Origin: Agrobacterium arsenijevicii
GTDB lineage: Bacteria; Pseudomonadota; Alphaproteobacteria; Rhizobiales; Rhizobiaceae
Reading direction: 5' to 3'
Assembly: GCA_000949895.1 (NCBI GenBank)
Contig: JWIT01000009.1
Span: forward strand, 1-64,000
DNA length: 64,000 nucleotides
A program made the translations under genes and the position numbers. The notes below the pieces were generated by a model. It was not told the origin of the DNA, made no database searches, and saw only the letters and a program-made list of their open reading frames with translations. Positions 19,690 to 29,020 of the stretch are shown piece after piece (position 1 is the stretch's first letter; each line of letters begins with the position of its first letter).

Positions 19690-21798
19690 ATGGAATTGAA
19701 GTACCGCGGTCAGGATAGGGCCGCGACGATCATGAAGGCCGGACTTTCGGCCGCGATGGCGGGAACGGCTCTTAGCGTTGCCTTGCCTGCATTCGCACAG
19801 CAGGCGACCGAAGGAAACACCGTTCTTCAGCAGATCGTGGTAACCGCGTCGGGCTTCGAGCAGAATGTGAAGGACGCTCCTGCCAGCATCACGGTTGTGA
19901 CGCGGGAGGATCTCGAAAAGGGCTCCTATCGCGATCTGACCGATGCCTTGCGCGAAGTTCAGGGCGTGTCCGTCACCGGCATCGCCAACGAAAAGGACAT
20001 TTTCATTCGTGGATTGCCGGGCGCTTACACGCTGATCCTCGTTGACGGCAAGCGACAGAGCACCCGCGATGCCCGCACCAATGGAAACTCCGGCTTCGAA
20101 CAGAGTTTCGTGCCGCCGGTTTCGGCAATCGAGCGCATCGAGGTCGTGCGCGGCCCGATGTCCTCGCTTTACGGTTCCGATGCCATGGGCGGCGTCATCA
20201 ACATCATCACCCGCAGGGTCGGTGACGTCTGGTCAGGCTCCGTCACCACCGAGGGCACGGTTCAGCAGCATTCCAAATTCGGCAATAGCGGTCAGGTCTC
20301 CTGGTATGCCAATGGGCCGATCCTGAAGGATCGGCTGGGCCTGCAGGTCTGGGGCAGGGGCTTTACCCGCGGCGAAGACCGTATTCTGAACGGAACAACC
20401 GCCGCGAAGGAATATGATTTCAACGGCCGTCTGACCTTCACGCCGAACGAAGATCACGACATTTATCTCGAGGGCGGCAAGGCGCGGTTGCGCCGCAGTG
20501 CCGAACCCGGTGACTCGCTGGCGGCGACCGATGCCAACGACACCTACAACACCAATACGCGCGACCATTGGTCATTGTCGCATACCGGCCGGTGGGGGCC
20601 GACCACATCCGAATTCTCCTTCCAGCAGGAATGGGCCGAACGCACCAATTTCACCAGAAACGTCCGCACGGGACGTGTCACTGAAAACCCGCGCTCGCCG
20701 GAGGTTCGTAACACCGTTCTCGACGGCAAGTTCACCACGCCCTTCGAGTTGTTCGGCGGCCATACGCTTGTCACGGGCGGCCAATATTTCGAGGCCCGGC
20801 TGAACGACCAGAATCCGGGACGCCGCACCGGGCACGACGAAACTTTCTCGGCGACGCAATGGGCGCTGTTTGTCGAGGATGAATGGCGCATTGTCGATAA
20901 TTTTGCGCTGACGGGCGGCCTTCGTCTCGATAATCATGAAAAATATGGCAATCATTTCAGCCCACGCCTCTACGGCGTCTGGAGCGCGACAGATGAGCTG
21001 ACGGTCAAGGGCGGTATTTCCACCGGTTTCCGCGCGCCTGAAATCCGCCAGATCGCACCGGGTTATGCCTATACGACGGGCGGCGGCGGGTGCACCTACG
21101 GCCCGGCCGGCACCTGCGGCGTGATCATCGGCGATCCGGGTCTGGAAGCGGAAAAGAGCACGAGTTATGAATTGGCAGCGCTCTGGGACAATGGCGATGT
21201 CGCTCTTGGCGCCACCTATTTCTACACCGATTTCAAGGACAAGATTTCCAATGCGCTGGTGCTCAATCCGGATGGAACGCCGGTAAGGTGGAGCGAAGAT
21301 CGCAATTATCGTCTCTGGTATAACTACAATATCGACGATGCGATCATCCAGGGCGTGGAGCTGACGGCGGCATGGTACGCGACGCCGGAACTGACATTGC
21401 GTGGCAATTATACCTACACGCATTCCGAACAGAAGACGGGCGATTACGAAGGTTTTCCGCTGGCGCGTACACCGGAGCACATGGCCAATCTGAGGGGCGA
21501 ATGGGTCACCCCGGTAGAGGGACTGGAAGCCTGGGCTTCGGTCAACTATCACGGATCGGAAATCAATGCCGGCCCGCGCATCGGCACGAATGGCAAGCCG
21601 GTCACGATCAACGGCAAGGCCGGGCGCAAATATGACGCCTACACCACCCTCGATATCGGGGCGAAATATGCGGTTGCCGAAAATGTCGACCTTAACGCGG
21701 CTGTCTACAATGTCTTCGACAAGGAAGTCGGCGTTGATGATTTCAATGCGGTGATGGAAGGCCGCCGCTTCTGGATCAGCATGACGGCAAAATTCTGA
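19690..21798 (+). CDS. TonB-dependent outer-membrane receptor (FepA/CirA type)
   Basis: 702-residue outer-membrane receptor: a signal sequence ending near ALPAFAQ, a TonB box region (LQQIVVTAS), the plug domain (about residues 45-165, including IFIRGLPGAYTLILVDGKR and RIEVVRGPMSSLYGSDAMGGVINI), and a 22-strand barrel ending in aromatic FWISMTAKF with a C-terminal Phe. It takes up ferric siderophores or similar iron compounds, judged by family. ATG 19690 has GGGGG 7-11 bases upstream; an ATG at 19675 is less well placed. An imperfect inverted repeat at 19600-19616 (TTTAGAACTGTTCGAAA) resembles an iron-responsive (Irr-type) element, unproven. A terminator follows. Confidence 0.88.
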   Translation: MELKYRGQDRAATIMKAGLSAAMAGTALSVALPAFAQQATEGNTVLQQIVVTASGFEQNVKDAPASITVVTREDLEKGSYRDLTDALREVQGVSVTGIANEKDIFIRGLPGAYTLILVDGKRQSTRDARTNGNSGFEQSFVPPVSAIERIEVVRGPMSSLYGSDAMGGVINIITRRVGDVWSGSVTTEGTVQQHSKFGNSGQVSWYANGPILKDRLGLQVWGRGFTRGEDRILNGTTAAKEYDFNGRLTFTPNEDHDIYLEGGKARLRRSAEPGDSLAATDANDTYNTNTRDHWSLSHTGRWGPTTSEFSFQQEWAERTNFTRNVRTGRVTENPRSPEVRNTVLDGKFTTPFELFGGHTLVTGGQYFEARLNDQNPGRRTGHDETFSATQWALFVEDEWRIVDNFALTGGLRLDNHEKYGNHFSPRLYGVWSATDELTVKGGISTGFRAPEIRQIAPGYAYTTGGGGCTYGPAGTCGVIIGDPGLEAEKSTSYELAALWDNGDVALGATYFYTDFKDKISNALVLNPDGTPVRWSEDRNYRLWYNYNIDDAIIQGVELTAAWYATPELTLRGNYTYTHSEQKTGDYEGFPLARTPEHMANLRGEWVTPVEGLEAWASVNYHGSEINAGPRIGTNGKPVTINGKAGRKYDAYTTLDIGAKYAVAENVDLNAAVYNVFDKEVGVDDFNAVMEGRRFWISMTAKF

Positions 21799-21827
21799 TC
21801 CGGGCGTCGTCCGTTTTTATGACATTG

Positions 21828-21856
21828 AAGAGGCGTCCATCGGGCGCCTCTTTTTT
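21828..21856 (+). terminator. Terminator of the TonB receptor gene
   Basis: AAGAGGCG and CGCCTCTT form an 8-bp stem with a 9-base loop, followed by TTTTTT. It separates the receptor gene from soxR. Confidence 0.85.
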
Positions 21857-21889
21857 ATTGCTTCCTTTTTGTCGAACAGCCAATGCCCA

Positions 21890-21920
21890 TTGACCTCAAG
21901 CATGGTTGAGGAACTATATC
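21890..21920 (+). promoter_or_regulatory. SoxR-type promoter with 19-bp spacer
   Basis: TTGACC (21890) and TATATC (21915) are separated by 19 bp, the overlong spacing used by MerR-family activators. The spacer contains CCTCAA-N6-TTGAGG, the dyad of the SoxR box. It lies 27 bp upstream of the soxR ATG and points at soxR. Confidence 0.8.
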
Positions 21921-21947
21921 GGCTGGTCTTTAAACAGGAGCCGTGGA

Positions 21948-22403
21948 ATGGAAAATACCGCGTTCAAACGCAGCCTGACGGTTGGAGATGTGGCCCGTCG
22001 CTGCGGCATCGCCGTTTCGACCATTCATTTTTATGAGGCGAAGGGGTTGATCGAGGGATGGCGCACCGCCGGAAATCAGCGCCGTTATCACCGCGCCGTA
22101 TTGCGGCGTATCGCAATCATCCGCATCGCCCAACGTGCCGGTATCCAGCTCAGCATCATCCGGGATGCCATGGCGGATTTGCCGCACGACCATGTGCCAA
22201 CAGCGGAGGACTGGCGCAGGTTCTCCGAGTCCTGGCGCGAGATGCTCCAGCTTCGCATCGACAGCCTGCTCCAGTTGCGCGACCAGCTTACCGGCTGCAT
22301 CGGCTGCGGTTGCCTCTCTCTGGACGACTGTCCCTTGCGTAATCCCGGCGATATTCTGGGCGGCGGCGGTGCAGGACCGCGCCGCCTTGTACCGGCTGAA
22401 TGA
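21948..22403 (+). CDS. soxR: Redox-sensing transcriptional activator SoxR
   Basis: MerR-family regulator, 151 residues. The N-terminal winged helix begins LTVGDVARRCGIAVSTIHFYEAKGL in outline; a dimerisation helix follows; the C-terminal cluster C-x2-C-x-C-x5-C (CIGCGCLSLDDC, about residues 121-132) is the [2Fe-2S] ligand set diagnostic of SoxR, oxidised by redox-cycling compounds. AGGAG lies seven bases before the ATG. The SoxR-type promoter just upstream implies autoregulation. There is no soxS beside it, as usual outside enteric bacteria, so targets lie elsewhere. Confidence 0.93.
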   Translation: MENTAFKRSLTVGDVARRCGIAVSTIHFYEAKGLIEGWRTAGNQRRYHRAVLRRIAIIRIAQRAGIQLSIIRDAMADLPHDHVPTAEDWRRFSESWREMLQLRIDSLLQLRDQLTGCIGCGCLSLDDCPLRNPGDILGGGGAGPRRLVPAE

Positions 22404-22442
22404 ACGAGGTTTTTTGGTCTGTCGCTTTAAAAGCGATTGCGC

Positions 22443-23930
22443 TTACTCGAGATCGGCCGGAACCCAGACACTGACGCTGCCGCCATTGGTGGGGAACAGA
22501 CCCTTGCCTTGGTCATCAAGGGTGATCTGCTCGTGACGGTGACCGAGAAAGTCGCGCCACACCGCTCCCGCCTGTTCGGGGCCGAGATCGATGTGTTTCT
22601 CCGCCGGCTCGCCGTTTGACATCACCACGACGCAGCCCGGCTCATCGGCAGTGCCGTGGCGAATAAAGGCAATGCAGCTCGGATCGTCGAGAATATCCGT
22701 CTGGGCGCCGTTGGCAAAGCCGCTGCGCGCCTCGATGAGTTTCGGCAGGCATTCGATAGCCGGCATGTCGATCTCATACTCGTTGCCGTCATTGCCGGTG
22801 TCGGTGTAACGGGTGCCGAACAGATCGGGATAAAAGACGCACGGAACGCCCTGTTCGCGCAGCAGGATGATCGCATAGGCCAGAGGCTTGAACCACGGCT
22901 CCACCGGCGCTTCCAGCGATTGCAGCGGCTGTGTGTCATGGTTGTCGACAAGCGTGACGGCGTGATCCGGAACAGCCGAAACCAGCGATCCGTCAAAAAT
23001 GGTGCGCATGTCGAAATCGCCGCCCTGTTTGGAGGCGTCGTGGAAGCGGTGGTGAAGAGCGACATCGAAAAGCATGAGCTGTTTGTCGACCAGATCGAGA
23101 TAGCTTTTCAGCGCCTCTATGTCGGGGTGCCAATATTCAGCGACGACGAAAAGATCGGGATCGACCGTATCACGCATATGGCCGACCCAGTCGCGGAAAA
23201 ACCAGGCCGGAATATGTTTGGCGGCATCGAGGCGGAAACCGTCGACCTGCACCTGCTCGGCAAACCACCGGCCCCAATATTTGAGTTCCTCGTAGACCGC
23301 CCTGTTTCTGAATTCGACGTCCGCACCCATCAGGTAGTCGAAGTTGCCGTTTTCCTCATCGACCTCTTCATTCCACTCACCGTCACCATATTCGTTGACG
23401 AGACGGAAAATGCCGTCCTCGTTTGGTTCCTCGATGTGGTCGACACCGCTGAAGCACTTGAGGTCCCAGATGAATTTGGAATGTGCGCCGTTGCGGCCCG
23501 GAAAGGTGAAGCGCGTATAGGCGAGCGCTTCGAAATCCTCGTCGTCTATCTCGGTGCGGTCTTCGGGATTGACGCGGCGAACCCGCACCTTCTCCTTTTC
23601 ATCCGCACCCATCTTATGATTGAGAACCACGTCATGAATGACGCGAATGCCGTTTTCCTTCAGCGTCCGGCCAGCCTGTTCGAGAGCGGCGCGATCACCG
23701 TATTTGGTAGCTACGGTGCCCTTCTGATCGAATTCGCCGAGGTCAAAGAGATCATAGGTGTCGTAACCCACCGAATAACCGCCTGAGGAGCCTTTGTAGG
23801 CCGGTGGCAGCCAGACATCGGTGATGCCCATGCGGGCAAGGCTTTCCGCCTTTTCGGCCACCTCACTCCATAGCTTTCCTCCGTCCGGATAATACCAATG
23901 GAAGAACTGAAGCAAGGTGCGTCCGGCCAT
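22443..23930 (-). CDS. Cytoplasmic alpha-amylase (GH13)
   Basis: GH13 glycoside hydrolase of the bacterial intracellular AmyA type, 495 residues with no signal peptide. Conserved regions are visible: DVVLNHKMG (region I), GFRLDAAKH with the nucleophile Asp (region II), VAEYW with the acid Glu (region III), and FVDNHD-like TLVDNHDT (region IV). It cleaves internal alpha-1,4 bonds of glucans. I start at ATG 23930 with GAGGGAAAT immediately upstream; the open frame extends 33 codons further, but that part is Arg/Pro-rich and unlike the family. It is convergent with soxR and stands alone. Confidence 0.92.
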   Translation of the reverse strand: MAGRTLLQFFHWYYPDGGKLWSEVAEKAESLARMGITDVWLPPAYKGSSGGYSVGYDTYDLFDLGEFDQKGTVATKYGDRAALEQAGRTLKENGIRVIHDVVLNHKMGADEKEKVRVRRVNPEDRTEIDDEDFEALAYTRFTFPGRNGAHSKFIWDLKCFSGVDHIEEPNEDGIFRLVNEYGDGEWNEEVDEENGNFDYLMGADVEFRNRAVYEELKYWGRWFAEQVQVDGFRLDAAKHIPAWFFRDWVGHMRDTVDPDLFVVAEYWHPDIEALKSYLDLVDKQLMLFDVALHHRFHDASKQGGDFDMRTIFDGSLVSAVPDHAVTLVDNHDTQPLQSLEAPVEPWFKPLAYAIILLREQGVPCVFYPDLFGTRYTDTGNDGNEYEIDMPAIECLPKLIEARSGFANGAQTDILDDPSCIAFIRHGTADEPGCVVVMSNGEPAEKHIDLGPEQAGAVWRDFLGHRHEQITLDDQGKGLFPTNGGSVSVWVPADLE

Positions 23931-23969
23931 ATTTCCCTCACGTTGGTTAGCAGGTCGCGCCATAAACGG

Positions 23970-23998
23970 ACCGGCGGCGAAAGGGTTCCGCCGCCGGT
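23970..23998 (-). terminator. Hairpin after the 5-oxoproline operon
   Basis: A perfect 10-bp stem (ACCGGCGGCG / CGCCGCCGGT, 9-base loop) lies 65 bp beyond the stop of the biotin carboxylase gene on the minus strand. The following minus-strand sequence has only a short T run, so it may be a weak terminator or an mRNA-end stabiliser. Confidence 0.45.
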
Positions 23999-24062
23999 AT
24001 CGACCGAGCTTCAATTGTGGGGGAGGCACCTTCCCGGATGGGGCCGTGGCCTCGTCTATGCG

Positions 24063-25793
24063 TTAGTCGGCAATTTCCAGAAGTACCGCGCCCGCCTGTA
24101 GATAATCGCCTTCCTTGACGATCAGGCGGACCTTGCCGGCCTTGGTGGCGACGATTTGTGTTTCCATCTTCATGGCTTCCATGACGGCCAGAAGATCGCC
24201 TTTGGAAACGGCTTCGCCATCCTTGACCTTGAAGGATTGCAAGGTGCCGGAAACGGGCGCAGTGATTTCGCCTTCCTTCTCTTTGACCGTTGCACCGGGG
24301 GCCGTTGCATTGCCGCCGCTGACAGCACCGAGGCCGGAGAGCAGCAGGTTGGGCAGGCCGACCGAGACACGCTTGCCGTCGATTTCCAGAAAGGTGCGGG
24401 TGATGGAAGGATCCTCGGCCGGTGCCGGGCGTTCCATGGCATCCGGCATGGCGGCGAAATCGGTCTCGATCCAGCGGGTGTGAACCTTGAAACCATCAGT
24501 GCCGATGAAGTCATCAGTCTCGATCGCAGCGCGATGGAACGGCAGGACCGTGGCAATACCTTCGATGTGGAATTCCTTCAGCGCGCGGCGGGCGCGGCGC
24601 AGAACTTGATCTCGGTCCACACCCGTGACGATGAGCTTCGCCATCAGCGAGTCGAACACGCCAGGCACGCTGGAGCCGCTGACGACGCCACTATCCACGC
24701 GAATGCCGGGGCCGGAGGGCGCATCGAAAACCGAGATCGAGCCGGGGGTGGGCAGGAAGCCCCGGCCGGGATCTTCTGCATTGATGCGGAATTCCATGGA
24801 GTGGCCGCGGGGTTCCGGCGTTTCAAGCACCCGCAGCTTATGGCCTTCGGCAATACGGAACTGTTCGATGACGAGATCGATGCCGGTCGTCTCCTCGGTG
24901 ACGGGATGTTCCACCTGCAGGCGCGTATTGACCTCCAGGAATGAAATCGTGCCATCGACTCCGAGCAGGAATTCGACGGTGCCAGCACCGGAATAACCTG
25001 CAGCAGCACAGATCGCCTTTGCCGCACCATGGATTTCCTGCCGCTGTTCGGCAGACAGGAATGGAGCGGGGGCCTCTTCGATCAGCTTCTGGTTCCGGCG
25101 TTGCAGCGAACAATCGCGGGTGCCGAGCACGAGCACATTGCCGTGCTTGTCGGCCAGAACCTGCGCCTCGATGTGGCGGGGCCGGTCGAGGAAACGTTCG
25201 AGAAAACATTCACCGCGACCAAAAGCGGCCGTCGCTTCGCGAACGGCAGATTCGTAGAGATCAGCAATCTCTTCCATCTTCCACGCAACCTTCAGGCCGC
25301 GACCGCCACCGCCATGCGCCGCCTTGATGGCGACGGGCAGGCCGTGTTCTTCGGCAAAGGCGGTCACTTCGGCGGCGGTGGAGACCGGGCCGTCGCTGCC
25401 GGCGACCAGTGGCGCACCGACACCGGTGGCGATGCGCCGTGCTTCGACCTTGTCACCCAAGGCTTCGATCACGTGTGGGTCCGGACCGATCCAGCTCAGG
25501 CCGGCATCGATGACCGCCTGCGCAAATTCGGCGCGTTCGGACAGGAAGCCGTAACCGGGATGCACGGCGTCCGCGCCGGTGCGTTTAGCGATCGCGATCA
25601 GCTTGGCGATATCGAGATAGGTCTCGGCGGGGCGTACGCCCTCCAGCGCATAGGCCTCATCCGCCAGCCGGACGAAAAGAGCATCCTGATCGGGGTCGGC
25701 ATAAACGGCGACCGATTGCAGGCCGTAATCGCGGCATGCGCGGATGATCCGCACCGCGATCTCGCCGCGATTGGCAATCAGCACTTTTTTCAT
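24063..25793 (-). CDS. Biotin carboxylase fused to biotin carrier domain
   Basis: 576-residue fusion. Residues 1 to about 450 are biotin carboxylase ([23 protein letters not shown]-grasp [34 protein letters not shown]), and the last 75 or so a biotinyl domain with [12 protein letters not shown], the biotinylated Lys. It would charge its own biotin with bicarbonate at the cost of ATP. No acyl-CoA carboxyltransferase is nearby. The adjacent PxpB-PxpC fusion is homologous to the carboxyltransferase part of urea carboxylase, so the two together recreate a urea-carboxylase-like enzyme. The ATG is 12 bases after the pxpBC stop. It is not the housekeeping AccC, which lacks a fused carrier domain. 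Confidence 0.88.
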   Translation of the reverse strand: MKKVLIANRGEIAVRIIRACRDYGLQSVAVYADPDQDALFVRLADEAYALEGVRPAETYLDIAKLIAIAKRTGADAVHPGYGFLSERAEFAQAVIDAGLSWIGPDPHVIEALGDKVEARRIATGVGAPLVAGSDGPVSTAAEVTAFAEEHGLPVAIKAAHGGGGRGLKVAWKMEEIADLYESAVREATAAFGRGECFLERFLDRPRHIEAQVLADKHGNVLVLGTRDCSLQRRNQKLIEEAPAPFLSAEQRQEIHGAAKAICAAAGYSGAGTVEFLLGVDGTISFLEVNTRLQVEHPVTEETTGIDLVIEQFRIAEGHKLRVLETPEPRGHSMEFRINAEDPGRGFLPTPGSISVFDAPSGPGIRVDSGVVSGSSVPGVFDSLMAKLIVTGVDRDQVLRRARRALKEFHIEGIATVLPFHRAAIETDDFIGTDGFKVHTRWIETDFAAMPDAMERPAPAEDPSITRTFLEIDGKRVSVGLPNLLLSGLGAVSGGNATAPGATVKEKEGEITAPVSGTLQSFKVKDGEAVSKGDLLAVMEAMKMETQIVATKAGKVRLIVKEGDYLQAGAVLLEIAD

Positions 25794-25804
25794 CGCTATT
25801 CTCC

Positions 25805-27403
25805 CTACAGACTTTTGGCCGCGGCGATTTCGGCGAAGGGGCCGATCGGGCGGAACTTGATTTTGGCGTTGACGGGGATTTGCCCCGCAAGATCGAGATG
25901 ATATTCGGCGACCGCACCGATGACGGGATAACCGCCGGTCAGCGGATGATCGGCAAGGAACAGCACGGGCTGGCCACTATGTGGAATCTGGATCGCTCCG
26001 GTGGCCGTGCCTTCACTCGGCAATTCGGCACTGTCCCTACGCTCCATTGGCACTTCGCCGGCAAGGCGGATGCCGACCCGGTTCGATTGCGGCGTGACCT
26101 GCCAGAACTGACCGGTCAGCGTATCGAGGCCCTTTTGCGTGAACCAGTCGGTGCGCGGCCCGAGAACAACGTCGAGTACCACGACATCACCGGTCGCCGG
26201 CGCTTCGAAAGCGGGAACCTCATCGATCGATACGCTAGAGAGACCGGCCTTTTCGCCCTTCAGCGGCAGGATCGTGCCCGCAGTCACGCTTTCGGGGCCG
26301 ACCACGGCGAGCGTATCCGTCGCAAAGCTGCCCAGCACGGGCGCGACATCGAACCCACCGCGCACGGCAAGATAACAGCGCATGCCCTTTGGCGGTTGAC
26401 CCAAGGTGACCACATCGCCGGGCTCGAGTGAGACGGGAACATGGGTCTGCACCGTGAAACTGTGATCCGCCGTCTCGATGGTGACGGGGCAGGGTGCCCC
26501 AGCAATGCCGATGACGGCACGGCTTGCGCTCTTGAAGGAAAAACCGCCGAGCGTCAGTTCGAGGCACGGCGTGTTGACTGGATTGCCGACGATGCGGTTG
26601 GCGCCATTAAAAGCGCCGCGATCCAGTGCGCCGGAAGCCGATACGCCCTGTCCGGTCTGGCCGAAGCGTCCGAGATCCTGAAAAATGGCTGGCATGGGTG
26701 CTGCGAGCACCTCGAAATGCGGGCCTTCTTTGGTTGTCTCCGGCTGTGAAATTCGCGGTATCGAGGCAGGAACATCGACTGTCCTGCCGGACTTGTCCAT
26801 GTCGAAGAAACGCACGCGATAACCCGGCTGGAAAAGCGCGCCGGGATCACGGTCTATATCCCACATCTTTTCCGGCGTGGTGCCGATGATCTGCCAGCCG
26901 CCTGGGCTGTTTTGTGGATAAACGCCGCTGAAAGCGCCGGCCAGCGCCACAGAACCCGCCGGAATACGGGTGCGCGGGCTTTGCCGGCGCGGCACATGCA
27001 GAGCCGGATCGCCACCGACCAGATAACCGAAACCGGGCGCGAAACCGCAAAAGGCCACGGTGAATTCGCTTTCGGTGTGGCGGCGGATGACTTCGTCGAC
27101 GCTCATGCCGGTCAGTTCGGCAACGTCGGCGAGATCCTCACCATTATAGTGGACGGGTATTTCCACCAGATTGTCCGAAGGCGCGATTTTTGCCGAGAGA
27201 TCGCGGCTTTCAAGCCGGGCGACCAGCGCCTCCGCGCCGATCTTTTCGGGGCGAAAGCGGATCATCAGGGTGCGGGCAGCCGGAACGGTCTCTTCGATGC
27301 CCTCGACCGGATCGTTCTGAAGCGAGGCGAACAGCGCCAGCGTTTCATCGAGATCGGCAAGTTCGACAAGAATGGTGGTGAGGCTGACGGGGAGAAAACG
27401 CAT
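25805..27403 (-). CDS. pxpBC: 5-oxoprolinase subunits B and C fused (KipI-KipA)
   Basis: 532-residue fusion of the two subunits that with PxpA form the prokaryotic ATP-dependent 5-oxoprolinase. Residues to about 215 are the KipI/AHS1 domain ([49 protein letters not shown]); residues about 225-520 are KipA/AHS2 ([65 protein letters not shown]). I start at ATG 27403, with GAGG five bases upstream; an adjacent ATG at 27406 is possible. The start overlaps nothing but lies eight bases from the DUF1445 stop. In most bacteria pxpB and pxpC are separate genes. Confidence 0.9.
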   Translation of the reverse strand: MRFLPVSLTTILVELADLDETLALFASLQNDPVEGIEETVPAARTLMIRFRPEKIGAEALVARLESRDLSAKIAPSDNLVEIPVHYNGEDLADVAELTGMSVDEVIRRHTESEFTVAFCGFAPGFGYLVGGDPALHVPRRQSPRTRIPAGSVALAGAFSGVYPQNSPGGWQIIGTTPEKMWDIDRDPGALFQPGYRVRFFDMDKSGRTVDVPASIPRISQPETTKEGPHFEVLAAPMPAIFQDLGRFGQTGQGVSASGALDRGAFNGANRIVGNPVNTPCLELTLGGFSFKSASRAVIGIAGAPCPVTIETADHSFTVQTHVPVSLEPGDVVTLGQPPKGMRCYLAVRGGFDVAPVLGSFATDTLAVVGPESVTAGTILPLKGEKAGLSSVSIDEVPAFEAPATGDVVVLDVVLGPRTDWFTQKGLDTLTGQFWQVTPQSNRVGIRLAGEVPMERRDSAELPSEGTATGAIQIPHSGQPVLFLADHPLTGGYPVIGAVAEYHLDLAGQIPVNAKIKFRPIGPFAEIAAAKSL

Positions 27404-27410
27404 CATATCC

Positions 27411-28220
27411 TCACGCGTGATAGGCTGAATCGGGAATGTCGGTGATGAACATGTGCCCGGGCGCATGGGTAATCGCAAACGGCACACCTGATGCCATCAC
27501 GGCAGCCTGTGGTGTCACGCCGCAGGCCCAGAACACCGGAACCTCGCCGGGTTCGATCCGCACCGCATCACCGAAATCCGGTTTGGCAAGATCGGTGATG
27601 CCAATCTCTTCCGGCGCGCCAACATGCACGGGCGCACCGTGAACCGCCGGAAAACGTCCCGAAATGGTCGCGGCATCGGCGACGCGCGAGGCCGGGATCG
27701 GCCGCATGGAAACGACCATGTTGCCCTTCAGACGGCCGGCGGGGCGACAGGGCCGGTTGGTCAGATACATCGGCACATTGCTCTTGTCGGTCATATGGCG
27801 GATTTCGATGCCCGCTTCTACCATAGGCGTTTCGAAGGTGAAGCTGCAACCGATCAGGAAGGCGACGAGATCGTCGCGTTCCGCCCAAGCGGCGGTGGCG
27901 TCAGCCGTTTCCTCGGCAAGCTTGCCGTCCCGCCAGATACGGTAGAGCGGCAGGTCGGTCCTGAGGTCGGCACCGGGGGCGAGAAGCGTGGTGGGAGAGC
28001 CGGGATCGGAAACATCCAGCACCGGGCAGGGCTTGGGATTACGCTGCGCATAAAGCAGGAAATCGAACGCCCAGTCGCGCGGCAGCACGATCATGTTGGC
28101 CTGCGTGAAGCCGGGAGCGATGCCGGAGGTGGGCGCGACGAGGCCGTCGCGATAGGTGGCGCGGGCTTTTCGCGCGGATTCTGCGTCCGTGTGCTTGAGG
28201 AAGGATGTCGGTATGGTCAT
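27411..28220 (-). CDS. DUF1445 (putative hydro-lyase / D-glutamate cyclase) protein
   Basis: 269-residue member of the DUF1445 family, annotated as putative hydro-lyase; the related domain in vertebrate DGLUCY converts D-glutamate to 5-oxo-D-proline. Family landmarks: [48 protein letters not shown] and [11 protein letters not shown]. Its place between pxpA and pxpBC copies the Bacillus ycsF-ycsG-ycsI-kip arrangement. A role in feeding or isomerising the substrate of the 5-oxoprolinase is likely but inferred. Spacing to both neighbours is about 10 bp, so it is within one operon. Confidence 0.85.
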   Translation of the reverse strand: MTIPTSFLKHTDAESARKARATYRDGLVAPTSGIAPGFTQANMIVLPRDWAFDFLLYAQRNPKPCPVLDVSDPGSPTTLLAPGADLRTDLPLYRIWRDGKLAEETADATAAWAERDDLVAFLIGCSFTFETPMVEAGIEIRHMTDKSNVPMYLTNRPCRPAGRLKGNMVVSMRPIPASRVADAATISGRFPAVHGAPVHVGAPEEIGITDLAKPDFGDAVRIEPGEVPVFWACGVTPQAAVMASGVPFAITHAPGHMFITDIPDSAYHA

Positions 28221-28231
28221 TGGCCGCTCCT

Positions 28232-28999
28232 TTAGAGAGTGGATGCGAAAGAGCGGATATCGATGCCATCGGCCTCGAAACGGCGGCGGATTTCTTGGGC
28301 GATGGCAACTGCGCCGGGGCTGTCGCCATGCACGCAGATGGATTGCGCCTCGATTTTTATGATGCTGCCGTCGATGGCCTCGAGTGTGCCTTCACGCGCA
28401 AGCCGCACCATACGGTCAGCGATTTTTGCGGCGTCGTGCAGAACGGCACCGGCTTCACGGCGCGAGACGAGCTGGCCTTGCGGCGTGTAGGCGCGATCCG
28501 CGAAGGCTTCGGCGACGACGGCAAGACCCGCCTTGCGGGCGAGATCGAGGATGGGTGCGCTGGCAAGGCCCATCAACACCAGCGAGGGATCGATGGCCTT
28601 GATGCCGTCAATCACCGCCTGTCCCTGTTTCGCGTCGTTGGCGATGCGGTTGTAAAGCGCGCCATGCGGCTTGACGTAACGTACCGTGGTGCCGGCAGCT
28701 GCGGCCACACCTTTCAGCGCGCCGATCTGGTAGATGACATCGGCAATCAGCTCTTCCGAGGTCACGTCCAGATCGCGGCGGCCGAAGCCGACGCGGTCCG
28801 GGTAGGAGACATGGGCGCCAACGACCACACCTTTTTCGGCGGCGGCCTTGACGGTGCGGTAGATGCCGGCCGGGTCGCCGGCGTGAAATCCGCAGGCGAT
28901 GTTGGCGCTGGAAACGATGGCGAGCATCGCCTCATCGTCTCCCATGCTCCAAGCGCCGTAACTTTCGCCAAGATCGCTGTTGAGATCGATAGCGGCCAT
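28232..28999 (-). CDS. pxpA: 5-oxoprolinase subunit A PxpA (LamB/YcsF)
   Basis: 255-residue LamB/YcsF-family protein. The opening [14 protein letters not shown], then [11 protein letters not shown] and GAHVSYPDR, and VKPHGALYN are diagnostic. PxpA is the subunit that, with PxpB and PxpC, hydrolyses 5-oxo-L-proline to glutamate using ATP. It precedes the DUF1445 gene by 11 bp and follows the NRAMP-like transporter gene by 21 bp. The enzyme is cytoplasmic. Start ATG at 28997-28999, preceded by GAGGG. Confidence 0.93.
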   Translation of the reverse strand: MAAIDLNSDLGESYGAWSMGDDEAMLAIVSSANIACGFHAGDPAGIYRTVKAAAEKGVVVGAHVSYPDRVGFGRRDLDVTSEELIADVIYQIGALKGVAAAAGTTVRYVKPHGALYNRIANDAKQGQAVIDGIKAIDPSLVLMGLASAPILDLARKAGLAVVAEAFADRAYTPQGQLVSRREAGAVLHDAAKIADRMVRLAREGTLEAIDGSIIKIEAQSICVHGDSPGAVAIAQEIRRRFEADGIDIRSFASTL

Positions 29000-29020
29000 G
29001 TTTGCCTCCCTCTAATTTTA

